From the NCBI GenBank assembly GCA_920105625.2, contig OV050030.1, forward strand, positions 171,055,315 to 171,119,314: a stretch of DNA of 64,000 nucleotides. Direction: 5' to 3'. Both the position numbers and the translations under genes were made by a program. The first letter of the stretch is position 1; every line of letters starts with the position of its first letter. Source of the stretch: Clusia tigrina. Its lineage: Eukaryota; Arthropoda; Insecta; Diptera; Clusiidae. Below, piece after piece: positions 41,763 through 54,215 of the stretch. The notes beneath the pieces are model-generated. The model was not told where the DNA came from, did not search any database, and saw only the letters and a program-made list of their open reading frames with translations.

Positions 41763-42640
41763 TTAGGTTGCGAAGGCGTGTGCGTATATGAAGTATCCGC
41801 ACTTCCACTCGGAGAGATCAATGTCCATTGTTATTGCCTTAAAAAATGCCAACTGTAGTCTTGGACATTGACATAAAAAGTGATGAATCGATTCTATCTC
41901 TTCATCATGGCAATTCTTGTGCATAGCCCGCTCAACGGAATACGCCAACATTGAAGCATTGGTGCGATAGCACAATGCCCGGTAATGACCCCCGTAAGCA
42001 CCCTTACTGCCGGTTTATTGAACCCTAAGACAACTTTCGTTGTCTTCATGTCTAACCTAGGTCATAAGGCACCTGAGACTTCACAGTCGTCACGATTAGT
42101 CCATAAGTTGTTTGTCACCGCAATAGTGAATTCATCTATGCTCCTAAACAGTTCACATATCGGGAATTGTATTAAGGTATCTGCTTCGTTATTGTCCATT
42201 TCAGAGTTCCCGTCTGGCCATCTCGTCCGCTAATTCATTCCCTTCTATATTGCTATGTCCGGGAACTCCAGGGATAGTTTGTGGTATATAAATTTATTTT
42301 GCGCTCACTATTCTAAGGGATTTTCACTCCTCTGGATTATTTCATCTTCTATCTTTGGACTTCTAATGTGTTATGGCTCGAGAATTGCTAGTTCCCTTAG
42401 GACCACAAGGACACAATCTACTGCTGTATTCGCAGCCTCTTTATTTATACGAGTTGTATAATTTGACCATAGTGACCTTGGTTCAAAAAATGTATACATC
42501 CCTAAAGTCTTGTAGTTTTCTACATTACCAAGGCGCTCTTTTAATTTTGAAAATGACATTGGCATTGATTTCAATTGTGTATACATATTGATCAGACCAT
42601 TTGAGATCGGCGTATCCAATGATATGCAGTTTAGTAGGAT
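41763..42640 (-). pseudogene. LINE ORF2 C-terminal fragment (RNase H and Cys/His)
   Basis: The minus strand shows a broken RNase H region (CVLVVLRELAILEP near 42380-42430) and, at 41975-41763, NCHDEEIESIHHFLCQCPRL, the Cys/His C-terminal motif of I/LOA-type LINEs. Many stops. It is related in type, not clearly in family, to the LINE at 300-12650. Confidence 0.6.
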
Positions 42641-42764
42641 TCCCTGCTGGCATTTCTTGTTAAGTTTTTAACCGGCTTTAAAATGAAGCGTACATCGTTT
42701 AAAATAGTCCATTTAATTAGTTACTAGAGACAAACGTTTCTATTTAAGGGAGGTAGGGTGCCAC

Positions 42765-43870
42765 TTAGACCACCAGTTGGTCCGTTGTGAGCCGCGGCAG
42801 CTCTTTTAACACAATTTGCTTAATTTTTTCTGTGATGTCCCTAATCTCGATAACTCTTAATGCGCCCTTCACAATTAGATGAAGGGTGTGCGCAAAACAC
42901 CCAAAATTATTCCATTTTAATTTTGTTTTGGCACTTGTAAGATTAGCGGCTTTATCTGATACAGCGAGCAAAAATGGATTTCCGAAATTATCAGTCACTG
43001 TCTTTAACTTATGTGTCAAATTATCTGCTGCGCTGTAGTAGAATTATGTAAAATTTGAAATCAGTAAACAAGAAATGCGCCGTTACTTCAATGTGGCTGA
43101 CCGTGTTCTTTGACATCCAACAATCAGTCGTTACACAAAATTGTCTACCTTGGGTCAAAATTCCTCTCATTTAATTATGACAATCGTCATATAAAACTGG
43201 AATTGCAGTTTTTGAGATGGTGTAACGACCTACTAGTTTTTAGGCCGTATTTAAGGCTGAGACAATTGCTTTAAATCTAGCATCCTTTACAATTTTAAAA
43301 GGTTGTAAATCTATAATAAACAGAAAGAGCTGGGGTTTTTTTAAAGTTTTTTTGATTTCCTAACATATTAGAAACTTACATTTGATACAAACAAATTTTA
43401 TAGTCGCGGCATGGATGGCCGATTTATTATAACAGTTTGTTTTCCTGAGTTCTTCAAAATATTTGACGCTGCGATGTCGATAAAAAGAAACGTTTATAAA
43501 ATATTGATGTGTCATTTCAACCTTAAAAATTAATAAAGTATTATTAAAAAATGTACATTTCTATTCCTTTTCTAACTATCCGGCAAGGTTTGAGTTGGAT
43601 TTTCCTTCATGTGCTATTTTAAATTAGAAATTGTGGAACTGTTAGATATTTGCATTTTATTTGCATGTTGTACTTAGCACATATAACTTCTTTTCCTTTT
43701 TCTAAGTATTTCATTATTTTTAAGTATTTCGGAAAACAATTAACCAAAATATAGCAACTAGTTCCAAAAAGAAAACGGTATCCAAAAGATTTCTGTGAAA
43801 GCTCCACATTTGACCAAACAGTTCTACAAAACACAAAGCTACGAAACGATATTAATAAAAAGCTTGCTTG
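42765..43870 (-). pseudogene. hAT transposase fragment with BED-like finger
   Basis: The segment 43019-42765 reads NPFLLAVSDKAANLTSAKTK and FGCFAHTLHLIVKGALRVIE, the conserved hAT core around the second catalytic Asp and the HxxxL region. Upstream, at about 43690-43600, are CAKY and a downstream HMKE-type His in broken frames, suggesting a BED zinc finger. Stops and frameshifts throughout. Confidence 0.7.
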
Positions 43871-43899
43871 CCAACTTGCAATGCAACCTAAGAGAAAAG

Positions 43900-45932
43900 A
43901 GAGAAATATTTAAAGACAGAACATTAATAATCGTTATGAAAGAACGAAATAAGAAACTAAAATAACCTATACTGAAAGAAGTGAAATAAAAGTACATGTG
44001 TGGATCGTCTATTGACAATGTTAGGTAACTGGCGCTTTCAATTACATTTAGGAACTGGTGTTTCCATGATTTAAATTAACGGTATGGAAATATGATAGTA
44101 CTTTCCATTAAGAACGAAGTCTTAATTGTTTTGTTGTATTCACAAAAGAATTTTCTTGTACGAGTTTACCCTTGGAAAGGGCCGAAAAGTATTTTGCAGA
44201 TGATCAGCAAGTAAATCAGAATTTTTAGAGTTTTCTCTCGCTTATAGTTCCTCAAATAACGACTAAGATATTTATCTTTATTATCCTTTAGTAGAGACTA
44301 TATCAGGCTGCCTCTTGGAACTATCTTATTTGGTCATTGAGCCCATATTCGAGTTTTTAAAGTCGCATCACATCTATTTCAACAAAGAAACGAAAGGATA
44401 TGCACAGTGCTCGTCGATTTGCAAGTCACGGTGATAGTTGTTTTAAACTTACCATTTAACTTACTATCATAATGACAGGCGAGTAATCCGATGATAGGCC
44501 TTTATCATTTTGGATCTCGATGTAGTAGTAACTTTCGTAATGAACAAATCAATAAGTCTCAATGGTGCGTTGGCGAATAGGTCGATGTGTTTCCAACATG
44601 AAATTCACAATTTAACTGTTTGCTTACAGAATATATATATTCCATGCGGTGTAGTAAACAGCATACATTTTGCCAAGATTTTTGCGTAGATTCGCGTAAT
44701 TGGGCTTTCTTAGATTATAATAATTTTTAAATTCTATTTCAAAAGAAGTCCCCTTGTTAAATCCAAGTGGACACTCAACCTCCTAGTTGCCCTTCCTGGA
44801 TAGGTACCTGCATCGTGTAAGTAGAGAACCAATATGTTCAGCGCCAGTTAACATATACCGAGGAAGTTACCGGCGGCTCTAGAATCAAGCTCCGTAACAT
44901 TGGCACAACATTTCGAGGATTGCAAGGACGGTTCAAGTTATCTAGTATAATCGTGTATTCTGGCCCCGAAGTTATGAAAACTAGTCATGATTACGGACAT
45001 TATACTTGCATCCGCTATTTATCTCTAGGCTGGAATGAATACGATGGCTTCAATGAATCACCGACGTCCATGATGGATACCAGGACTGTGAGCCTGAAAT
45101 TGCTGATTTATAGCCGTTGCGATTAATTTTTTAGTCGAAGACTGATTTTTTCCAAAATAAATTCGATTGTAGATAAAACGCGGATAATTTAGGTGTATTT
45201 GTTTCAAATCAATTTATTTTGAGGCGGGTTCCGTTAACTGTATGTTAAGTTAGCGGGGCCCCATTTTCCCGGAAAATGGGAAATGCGGGAAATTTTTTTC
45301 GCGTCATTCGAATGAGGCTAAAAAGCGGATTATTATGTGCAATCGCGGATTTTTTTTGCACTGTGGTCCTGTCAACTTAACAGAGGTATATTAGTTGCAT
45401 TTTGTTTTGACGGGCCTGGCAATGTGCTTTCCTCCAAGCATTTATGTCCGTGATATGCCAGCACAGGTACCTACCTATATTTAATTTCAAATTGAACCTT
45501 TAATAATTGTGTTCTTGAAGCGATTTACCACATATGACTATATGATCCAATTAAAGGAATCAGTCTGTAATAATATAGCATGACAATTACTATTATGATC
45601 GCAACCATCAACGAAGTTGACAGCTGACATTTGTTATAGAGTTAGTTGACCATCAACCGTAAAGCGAACACATCATATTTTACTAATAAACAAACATTGT
45701 TATTACACATAAAATAAGTTGTGTTTCATTTAATTAATAACACATAATTATTACACAGTCGATGCCTTGCAACCCTGTCAAGTCATGGAACATTATCCTC
45801 TGAAAAGTTGCGGGGCACTGGTTAATCTGAAGGGTATACAGTTAAATTTGTATGGTCCCAACCCCGTGCTAAATTCCGTTCTGCGATTGATAACTGGGCC
45901 TCTAAAAACCTGGCGATAACTGCTTGCTAAAT
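43900..45932. other. Intronic DNA without recognised genes
   Basis: Mixed-composition DNA. One 68-codon + strand ORF (44920-45126) shows no recognisable motif. A near-perfect hairpin, ccattttcc/ggaaaatgg, lies at 45261-45281. I see no TIRs or LTRs. Confidence 0.5.
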
Positions 45933-46640
45933 CTAAAATGGGGAACTATAATATTCCGTGAATCTATTGAAAATAGAATAATTAGGAACGAAACTTTCAT
46001 TTACATAGGAGTCTTCGGAAAATAAGTTTAAGATCGATACACTTATGTATCCATCCCTGAATTTTTCGTCCTCATGGTTTAAATAGTATATAGGTTTCTC
46101 TATCACGCTTATCGAAAGATCAATTGAGATTAAAATGTTAGAAAGATCCTCTGAGTTTATGCTGCATCGGTGACATTGCACGTGTAGAGGAATCATACGT
46201 AAAAACTTCTATCGTGATATCTTGTGCATTATAGCCATAAGTACACTTTTCTTAACATACATACAGTTGGCAATTTGAGCCTTCCAATTTAAATTAATTG
46301 TAAAGAAGTATCCACATTTGACTGGTATTGGGATCGAGTCGTATGAAATTTCTAACTTAGGGTACCGATTGGATACTCGCTGTTCCAATGAAAATAAAAC
46401 ATTCGTGGTGACATCCAATAGTGACGGAACTATGATTAGGATGTGCGCTCCAAAGCGGCGAAGGTTGGTCTTTAGAGTCGGTCCCTGGCGTTGACGGCAG
46501 TCTCTTTGAGAATCGGGGCTGCCTATATGCTAGTAATTCAGTTAGGAATATGTGTAGGTCCCTGCGAGAATCGGTGGAAATCATAAACTCGTGGTTTAGT
46601 CAGAAGTGTCTTCCAAGTCGACGGGTTAAGTGCTGGAGTC
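45933..46640 (-). other. Unrecognised minus-strand ORF cluster
   Basis: Three overlapping or adjoining minus-strand ORFs (46584-46357, 46418-46209, 46196-45933; 69-87 codons) run in series. The first carries a Pro/Ser-rich segment (RLPSTPGTDSKDQPSP). They could be one frameshifted gene from a mobile element, but I recognise no domain and assign no function. Confidence 0.3.
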
Positions 46641-46729
46641 AGAAAATGGCTTTCTAGTTTATATATATTTGTTACGTGCTGGAGTTACAATAGGTTCCTA
46701 GTCAATGTATTTTCGTTACAACAACTTTT

Positions 46730-49020
46730 TCGCTTGAACTTCTTCTTTCATACGCACGACATGTCCAAGCCAGCGCAGACGTTGTATAGTGATGCGTCAG
46801 ACTATGTGAATATCTGCGTAGAGCTCGTACAGTTCGCGGTTCATCCGACAGTGTTGTTTTGGCCAAAATTCGCGCACAAGTAATGATGTGTGAGCAGGGG
46901 CATTATCATGATGCAAAGCCAATTTTTGTTTTTCTTTACTTCATCAATGTTTTCGTCTGTTGTTGACGTGCTCGGGCGTCCGGAACGCTCTTCGTCGCTC
47001 ACATCGTTTCGGCCCTCTGAAAACATTTTGTAACACCGATAAACGTTGCTTTTGTCCAAAGTAGCTTCGCCGTATGCAACAGTCAACATGCGGAATACTT
47101 CCGCACTTTATGTTGTTTTTCACACAAAATTTGATACAAATTCTTTGATCAATTTTTCGGGATAGACAAAAATCGAAGACAAGCCAAAACACGTCCACGC
47201 AAAATAGCTGTCAAAAACTGACTGAACATTCAAAATGGCCGAGATTGTCAACATAAGTGAGGATCATGAGTACCAACATAACGCCACAAAAAGATCGAAA
47301 ATCGAACATCCGTAGCCCGCGAAAATTCAAAATTTGCGATACTTTTTGAACAAACCTCGTATGCGAGGAGCTACGGCGACCCTTCTGTAGAAAATAGAAC
47401 CATTCCAATGTACACCGGCCTTCCTCAGTACCCCTTCCATGGTGAAATTGAAGAGGACGCACAATAGTGGATCGCCTTTTCTGAAACCTTCCACGGTATT
47501 GAATGATTGAGAGAGGTCACTTCCTACCTTGAGAGAGCTAGACGTACTGCTCAATGTCATTCTACAGAGCGGTATTAGCTTTGCAGGAATACCGAACTCA
47601 GAAATGGTGGCATATAGGCAATCCCTTATCCGGCTATCGAAAGCAGCATTCTAGTCGATAAATAGATGATGAGGGTCGATCTGTTTCTCGTGAGTTTTCT
47701 CCAGGATTTGTCGTTGCGTGAAGATCTGGTCAATGGTGGAAGGTCTAAAACCGCACTGATCAGGTCCAATCAGTGTATTGGCATATGGTTTTAGTCATAT
47801 CACACAATACTCTCGACAGAACCTTATATTAGGTGGCAAAAATACTGATTATCCGGTAGTTGGTGCACATCGTCTGATCACAATTCTACAATATGGCACA
47901 GAGGACACTGACATTCCAATAATTGGGCATGCTGTCTTCTAACCATATTTTACTGATTTACTGATGCTACTGTGGCATGTACCCTATCAGCTCATCGCCA
48001 CCGGCGCCAGTTGCTTTGTTGTTGTTTAGTCGCTGAATATCATTTCGGACCTCATCATGGCTAGGTGGTGGAATAACCACTCCGTCATCATCAGTTGGCA
48101 GTATCGGGTTAAATTCTTCAGGGGTGGTATTGGTGGCATCGTCGCCTGCTAGTAATTTAGAGAAATGTTCCCTCCATAATCTCAGTATTCACTGCGTATC
48201 CGTAACCAGATTCCCATTTTCATCTCTACAGGTAGATGCTCCGGGCTTAAAACTTTGAGTCAGACGCCTGACCTTGTTGATAATTTTCGAGCATCATTTC
48301 TGCTGCGGTACATCTCGAGTTCCTCGTACTCACGCCTTTCTAGCTCGCGTTTCTTTCATCTGAAAAGGTGCCTTCTTACCCGGTAATTTTCACACACACC
48401 TCGCTTTGTAACAGACTGCAGTGTTCGCTTGTAAGCAGCGTTTTTCTCTGCAGTAGCTTCGCGACACTCCTCATCATACCATTGGACCCCGACAGTGTGG
48501 CTAAAGATGCTTTCTCGTCGCACCTTTGCGTTGAAGTACCCCGAGGATATTCTTCTCGTCGGAGAGCGGTCATATATGTCCTCCTTAATGCATCCTTAAC
48601 TGCATCGTCCTTTTTCTCCGCCGGGGCGCGCCCGCAAATCAGGCTAATGCTGAAGAACTTAGTCTTGATATGGATCGTGGCAAGAATTTCGTTCACGGCC
48701 GTGAACCTCGAGACCTTTGTTCGAAGACTGCCGCGTACCACAAATGCACATCCGAATGCGCGCGTCTCCGCACAGCACCTATAGTAGATATCGTAGCTCG
48801 CTCACGTAAAGCAACCTAGTCCTGTCCGTCTCAATTCCTGAATGGCGGTTACGCCAGCCTTTATTTTTTCTAGGGCGTTTGCCAATTGTATAGAGGCACC
48901 TTCCTTATTGAGGGTCATTACAGCTGCATTAAGTCGTTGTCCTTTTTAATTTTGATGTGGTCGTCGTTAAAAGGGTTCTCATCCGAAGCTTGTTTCTTCT
49001 GCTTCACTGGAGTTGCTTTT
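46730..49020 (-). mobile_element. RTE-type LINE, deleted, containing a mariner remnant
   Basis: Minus strand in order. The endonuclease start lies at about 48900-48540 (EGASIQLANALEKIKAGVTA, AIQELRRTGLG, LRTKVSRFTAVNEILATIHI). Linker fragments lie at 48480-48230. RT lies at 47560-47390 (DLSQSFNTVEGFRKGDPLLC, LFNFTMEGVLRKAGVH). A C-terminal piece lies at 46845-46740 (MNRELYELY ... LRWLGHVVRM). The YADD region and about 180 following residues are missing where the mariner remnant sits. Numerous frameshifts. Confidence 0.72.
46845..47359 (-). mobile_element. Mariner remnant C inside the RTE LINE
   Basis: Minus strand, right end aaacctcg then TA at 47360-47361. The transposase N-terminus (RICIKFCVKNNIKCG, then YGEATLDKSNVYRCYK and SEGRNDVSDEERSGRPSTST) jumps to the second catalytic region (DNAPAH-type, frameshifted, at about 46890) and stops. 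Internally deleted, with no left TIR. Closely related in sequence to mariner D at 60503-61456. Confidence 0.72.
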
Positions 49021-49438
49021 TGAATGGCGGGTCCCAAAATCTAATAATTAGCCACTGCATTTTAGTTGGTTAGTTCATGTCATTTAAATGTTTTAAATAT
49101 TTCAATTGTAAATGGTAGCAGTTTGTCGTTAAATATTTAACTTTGAATGTTACCAGTTCCTCGTTGTTTGCTTTATGTTATGTAGTTGGTAGTTGCTTGC
49201 GCAGCGAACGGTGTATCGATGTTCTTTATTCTCATATTTGTGTATTGGTTATTGATGTTAACGCGAGTTGGTATTTCTCTGTGAGTTTAGCTAAGTGTTG
49301 TGTCGAAAGATTTTAGTTATATTTTTCTGCATATTTATTTCTTGGTGGTACTATATTTTATACAGTTGTAGGTGTCTTCTGTAAGCAATTCTCGAGCATG
49401 CATGATTATGACTGGGAGTTTGAGGCTATACTAAATGT
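49021..49438. other. No gene recognised
   Basis: T-rich DNA with gttgg/agttgg repeats and no coding similarity. It might be the 3' UTR of the adjoining LINE fragment. Confidence 0.45.
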
Positions 49439-49830
49439 TCATGTTTGTATGTATTTAGTGGAGACTTTACAGCTGGTGTTGATTGGTGGTTTGTGAGTCC
49501 ATTCATGAATCCTCTGAAGTGTGAACGGTGGATGCTTATACTTCTTAGTGATTAACAACAGAATAAAGGCCCAGGCCACTCCTGTAGCCCATCTACTAAG
49601 TTTGCCCAACGCCCCCTTCATGAAGTCACTCATCACTGTTGAGAAGGGTTCGGAGACTAGGATTTCTACGTGGTCATCACATGCGACCATTTTGGCGCGA
49701 ATTTCATTGATAGTGACTAGCCACAACAGAGGTGAAAGGACTTCGCTCTGGGGTGTACCCCTCAACATAATCAAACAAAAATTCCCCATATCCCCTCTGC
49801 AAGTCTTATATAAAAACAATGAGTAAACAT
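49439..49830 (-). pseudogene. LOA-like LINE RT fragment
   Basis: Minus strand: LRGTPQSEVLSPLLWLVTIN, then VMSDFMKGALGKLSRWATGV and KKYKHPPFTLQRI. RGTPQ..VLSPLLW is the conserved block just before the YADD box, but the YADD residues are damaged (a DDHVEILVS stretch is seen). An isolated piece, about 130 codons. Confidence 0.72.
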
Positions 49831-50049
49831 TGCCAATATTCTAAAAACAAACTTGCCAATTTGTTGCAATAATTTCTTTCTTTTTAAGTAACTGTTTTAT
49901 TTGCAATATTTCCTTAGGGACACTAAGCAATTTCAGTGATATATATTACAATATAAACATATAAAAGAAGAGCCTTTCATATAACTTTCAAAACAATCTT
50001 CTATATACTATATTATATTCTATATACTATACATTATTTACATGTGAAA
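49831..50049. other. A+T-rich spacer
   Basis: Contains tatactatattatattc repeats. No gene seen. Confidence 0.5.
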
Positions 50050-50800
50050 GAAAATAATAATAATATATTTGCTAAACGCAGTCCATCGACTTCAGCAGAT
50101 TTAGAGCTAGTACGTTAGAATGTGTACTTAGCCGTGCCCAGTACTTAGTGCTGCATGTTTATATTTCCTCGGTATGTTTGGAATGTTTCCAAACTATTTA
50201 TATTAGCTGCTTCGCCCCAATACTGAATTCCATATGTCCATATAGGTTTTATTACACTTTTAAAAAGCAGAAATTTATTATTCAGTATCAGCTTAGAACT
50301 GTAACTCATCAACCAGTATGAGCTAAGTGTGATGCCCAGGTGTTTGCGTTAGGTAAATATGTATTTTTTCCATTTCAAAGTTAAAGTTACTTGTACTGAT
50401 TTAGTAGCGTTGACCCTCATTCTCCCCACCAATTTGAAGTTTGTCGAGATGTTTTTGTAGTTGGTTTGCAGCAGTTAAATGATTGGTGTTTCTACCAGTT
50501 AAATGATTGGTGTTTCTACCTAACAGTGTCATCAGAATAGGTTGTAATTTCAGTCTTCAGTAAATCACAAGACCTAATACGCTGCTCTGCCGAACACCCG
50601 CCGTAATAGGAAAAATTGTGGTGGTTTCTGACTTAAAATTCTCTCTGGAATTGCACTCTTCAAGATAAGATTTAAAAATATCAAAATATCTTTGAGGCAG
50701 TGAATTCTTCCGGCTTTCCAGGTTTTTGAATTAGAGTTATTATTAGACAAACAATGCTGAATTTCATAATTTTCTACTGCCATGAGCTTGTCTAATTTCC
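50050..50800 (-). pseudogene. Jockey-type LINE RT fragment
   Basis: Minus strand, several frames: AGVRQSSVLGLVIY (about 50605), NTNHLTAANQLQKHLDKLQ (about 50480), then KFLLFKSVIKPIWTYGIQYW and EAANINSLETFQ (about 50280-50190). The KPIWTYGIQ(L/Y)WG block is diagnostic of Jockey-clade RTs. A 25-bp near-tandem duplication at 50476-50520 (aatgattggtgtttctacc twice) adds two repeated peptides. Confidence 0.7.
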
Positions 50801-51374
50801 TCTGCTGCTTTATTGAGGCGTGTTCTGTCCTCTGTATGCCTCGTAATTTGCCACAACTTGCTTAACTTTCATTTTGCACCTAACATCTTAATAACTGGGT
50901 TCATTGTGCAATTTCTATGCTTTTCTTTAAGATTCGGAGTAGCAGCCCAGGTTTTGTATTATTTTATTTAAATTTTCGACCGCTTCTTCAACATTCGTGG
51001 GGATTTGAGCGGTATATCCAGACAGTAAGTGTCACAAATAATGTCTTTAAATTTAAGCAAGTTGGTGCATTTATAGTGTATCGTAGTGTAACGAAACACC
51101 GTCTTATTATTTTAAATTTCAATATTTTTTTATTGAGAAATATTTAATTGAGTGGCCCTGTGTCGCAGCGAATGCGATTGTGTTTGGGAAAACTATTATT
51201 TGAACGTTTAAAGCCCGTCACGCTATAGAAATGAAATAAATACTGTGCAAGTGAATCGTAAGTTAAAGGAAATAACTTCTGCGCAAGTGAATGCTAAGTT
51301 TATTTCTGTTTTCATCTTCCAAAAACCCGTTACATGCTTAAGTTCTACCATAAACTTTTCCTAAAAACTAATAA
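50801..51374. other. No gene recognised
   Basis: A+T-rich intronic DNA. A short ORF at 50917-51147 on + has no recognisable motif. Two near-identical phrases (gcaagtgaatcgtaagtt and gcaagtgaatgctaagtt) occur near 51248 and 51283. Confidence 0.45.
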
Positions 51375-52045
51375 TGAAGATTATTTTTTGTAACGACAAG
51401 TTAAAACAGTAGTTGCAATTGCGTATGTGGTTATGCCACCGTAATAATTTTTCAGAAGAAGAAGAATAATTATTGAAACATTTTTTGGCAGATCTTATAG
51501 CTATTTCGGACACGCCACTTGTCCTCATCAGAGATCTTTCAATGAAAGGCAAATTTTCCCCAAGCATTTTTATTATGTCTCAGAAATCAACAGCACACCA
51601 ATTATGAACGCTCCCAGGAATCGAACCTGGGTCTACAGCTGTTGTAATCTGTCCATCCAGACAACTACGCTAACTGCAGGTGGTGAACTGACTGATCAAA
51701 TTCTGTTCATGTACTGTCTCATTCCACCACACACTCTAATCAACTCTGTCTCATTATTACCCCTCTTTTGTTCCGTTAGGTCTCTCTCTCTCTGTTTTTT
51801 ATTACATTTCAGTGGTGTCATAGTACATTACTTTTGTTAGTGGCAGGCTAATTAAGCCTGATCACATTAACCTTCTAAGGATACATTCTATAAAATATAC
51901 AATTTCTTGTGAAGATTCGTCAGTAGACATAGTTGTCACCTTTTTACCGTATTCATTCTGTAAATGTGGCATAACCACATACGCAATTGCAACTACTGTT
52001 GTAACTTGTCTTGTCAATAAATTCGTTACAAAAAATAACCTTCAT
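51375..52045. mobile_element. Inverted-repeat element with tRNA-like SINE head
   Basis: The arms 51375-51439 and 51966-52045 are inverted copies (ttgcaattgcgtatgtgg... against its complement), differing by a 14-bp indel and a few bases. The 526-bp interior contains a tRNA-like sequence on the minus strand. The outer ends show no clear duplication. It could be a MITE that swallowed a SINE, or two SINE tails in head-to-head arrangement. Confidence 0.6.
51608..51680 (-). repeat. tRNA-derived SINE head (A and B boxes)
   Basis: The minus strand holds an A box (tagcgtagttg, 51672-51662) and a perfect B box (ggttcgattcc, 51627-51617) 34 nt apart, within a good T-arm (ccagg ttcgatt cctgg). The acceptor strands do not pair, so it is not a tRNA gene. 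A (ctt)n-like stretch at about 51455-51470 may be the SINE tail. Confidence 0.65.
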
Positions 52046-52187
52046 ATACACAGAATTGACGACTATCGACTTACTCACAAAAACTAATAATTTTTGTATT
52101 TTCCTTAAGTCTTACAGTTGTTGTACACTAACAATTCTTGCGTTCTAAATAACAGGTACATAATGCTTCCACACTAACAATTTTTTC
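52046..52187. other. Short spacer with cactaacaa repeats
   Basis: The phrase acactaacaatt occurs at 52125 and 52170. No gene. Confidence 0.45.
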
Positions 52188-52191
52188 ATAT

Positions 52192-52495
52192 TGTTACGAA
52201 ATTGTCTTCTTGACAATTTATTCTGTTACAAAATTGCCCTCCGGACAATTTAGTGTAACTCTCTGTACTCGGATTCGTGCCACTGGATCTTGTAGTAATC
52301 AAACAATCGCAGGTTAAATTAAATAATTAACTTGATTTAATTATTGCTATTTACACATTTAATATTAGGCTTAAAGTTTACTTTATTACAATTTGCACTT
52401 TATTTCACAATTCAATAATCACTTTATTACAATACAAAATCACACTTACAAATATTACTGCTTCGATTAAAATGCGCGATGGTTGGTTGTGGTAC
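52192..52495 (-). repeat. Truncated 3' LTR of element B2
   Basis: Matches the first half of the 622-bp element B LTR, with small deletions, up to gcgatggttg. It then joins pol sequence (ataaacgccaaaagttctc) directly. Confidence 0.85.
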
Positions 52496-52499
52496 CCAA

Positions 52500-54215
52500 G
52501 GCATAAACGCCAAAAGTTCTCTTCGTGTTACACAGTAATTTCACTCAGGCTTTGAAAACATCTTGCTGAAGTAGGCTATTATTATTTCATGTCCATCAAT
52601 AACTTGCGACAAGACACTTCCAATCCGAAGCCACTTGCATCTGTGTCCAAAATAAATGTTTCGCCAGGAATTGGATACGCATGGATCGGGGCTGTACACA
52701 ATAGCTCTTTCAGTTTGTTGAATGCCTTTTCCTGTTCGCTTTTCCACTCAAAAGGACAATTCTTCCTCGTTAATTCATGCAGGCTGCCACCCACGTCTGT
52801 GAAACTTGGAACAAAGCGTCTGTAGTAGGGGCAAAGACCCAAGGTTGGTCAATCCCTTACTGGTTCTATCTTATCTGGGTCTGTGTATTCTCCTTCAGGT
52901 GTGACTTTATGTACAAGGTCTTCTTTCTTGAAGAACGAGCCTTTCTCTGCACTCAGCTTCAACCCTGAAGCTCCTAATCGCATCAATACTTCTTCCAAAT
53001 TCTTCAAGTGGTCCTCGAAGTCCTTTCCCATAACGATGATGTCATCGAAGTACACCAGACACGTTTTCCACTGGAGACCCTTTAGCACATGTTCCATTAG
53101 GCGTTCAAATGTAGCTGGAGCATTACACAGACCGAATGGCATCACCAAAAATTGCCATAGTCCATCACCGGCACTGAATGCTGTCTTTTCCATGTCTTGT
53201 TCGTCTACTGTGCCTTGCCAATCGACGAACAAGACCACTTTGTAAATCCAGCGTTGAGAACCAATGTGAACCAGAAAGTGTGTCCAAGGTATCATCGATG
53301 CGAGTTAATGGATAATTATCTCTATTCGTTACTTCATTAAGCTTTCGAGAATCTACACAGAAACTTGTGGAGCCATCCATCTTCTTGACTAATACCACTG
53401 GAGAACTCCAGGGGCTTGCTGATGGCTTAATGACGTTGTTCTGATGCATTTCCTTCAGCAACACATTCACCTCTTCCCTTTTCGCAAGAGGTACTCTTCT
53501 TGACGCTTGACGAATGGTTTTGGCATCACCAGTGTTGATTGTGTGTTTCACCATCTTTGATCTGCCTTCGTTTTTACCCTTTTCAGTAAATACTGGCCAA
53601 TGTATGGCCAAAAGTTGGCTTCCTCTGCTCTGTGGATAAGTGTTTACTCCATTCTTTCGTCAGATCGTCGAGTACCTTTTTATCAGCTGGTATCTTAATT
53701 TTCGTGTCCCGCGGCTGGCTCTCACAGTTTACAATTGCCGAAATTGCCTGGCAATTTCAAATTACTTGTCCTTTCTCTATGGTTCTAGCGGTATTTTCAA
53801 GATTGACCTCTCTTACCGGCACTATTCTGTTCTGCTGTTCTTCTACGAGGGTTTTTCCAAATTATGATGTCATCCAGTGCAAATTTTTCATCAGTCTCCA
53901 CAACCCACAACTTGTTCTTCTCAACATCTCCGCCCATTTTGGCCCATATAACTGCCTCTGACTTTGGTGGGATTTTTGTCCGTTGATATACAATGGTTGG
54001 TCGTAAACTTCCATATTATTCTCACCAACGGATAACGGTATTTCGGTGTTCGCATGTTTCAATATTCGGGTTTTCAAATCTAGGGTGAATCTATTCCGAA
54101 TCATAAAATCCACACCTAAGATTAATTCGTTCACAATATCCCCAACTACACTACTACTCGTGCGTCACTGTTGTGGTGCCGATAGTGATTTTCCGTGTAA
54201 ATTTTTCCAGTACCA
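52500..54215 (-). pseudogene. Pol remnant of element B2
   Basis: Minus-strand pieces homologous to element B Pol: protease (ELILGVDFMIRNRFTLDL near 54130-54070), RT N-part (53611-53165), RT palm with CLVYFDDIIVMG (53295-52849, FDD instead of LDD) and the start of RNase H (LDTDASGFG near 52650). Several frameshifts. Comparison with the intact copy makes each break obvious. Confidence 0.88.

Noticed and set aside
44920..45126. 68-codon ORF in the Asx intron
   Set aside because: No motif, splice context or neighbouring coding signal; the length is within chance expectation.
48368..48784. 138-codon + strand ORF
   Set aside because: The opposite strand carries RTE endonuclease motifs, so this is a shadow.
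51608..51680. Functional tRNA gene
   Set aside because: A and B boxes and the T-arm are good, but the acceptor strands do not pair and the anticodon arm is irregular; a SINE head is more likely.
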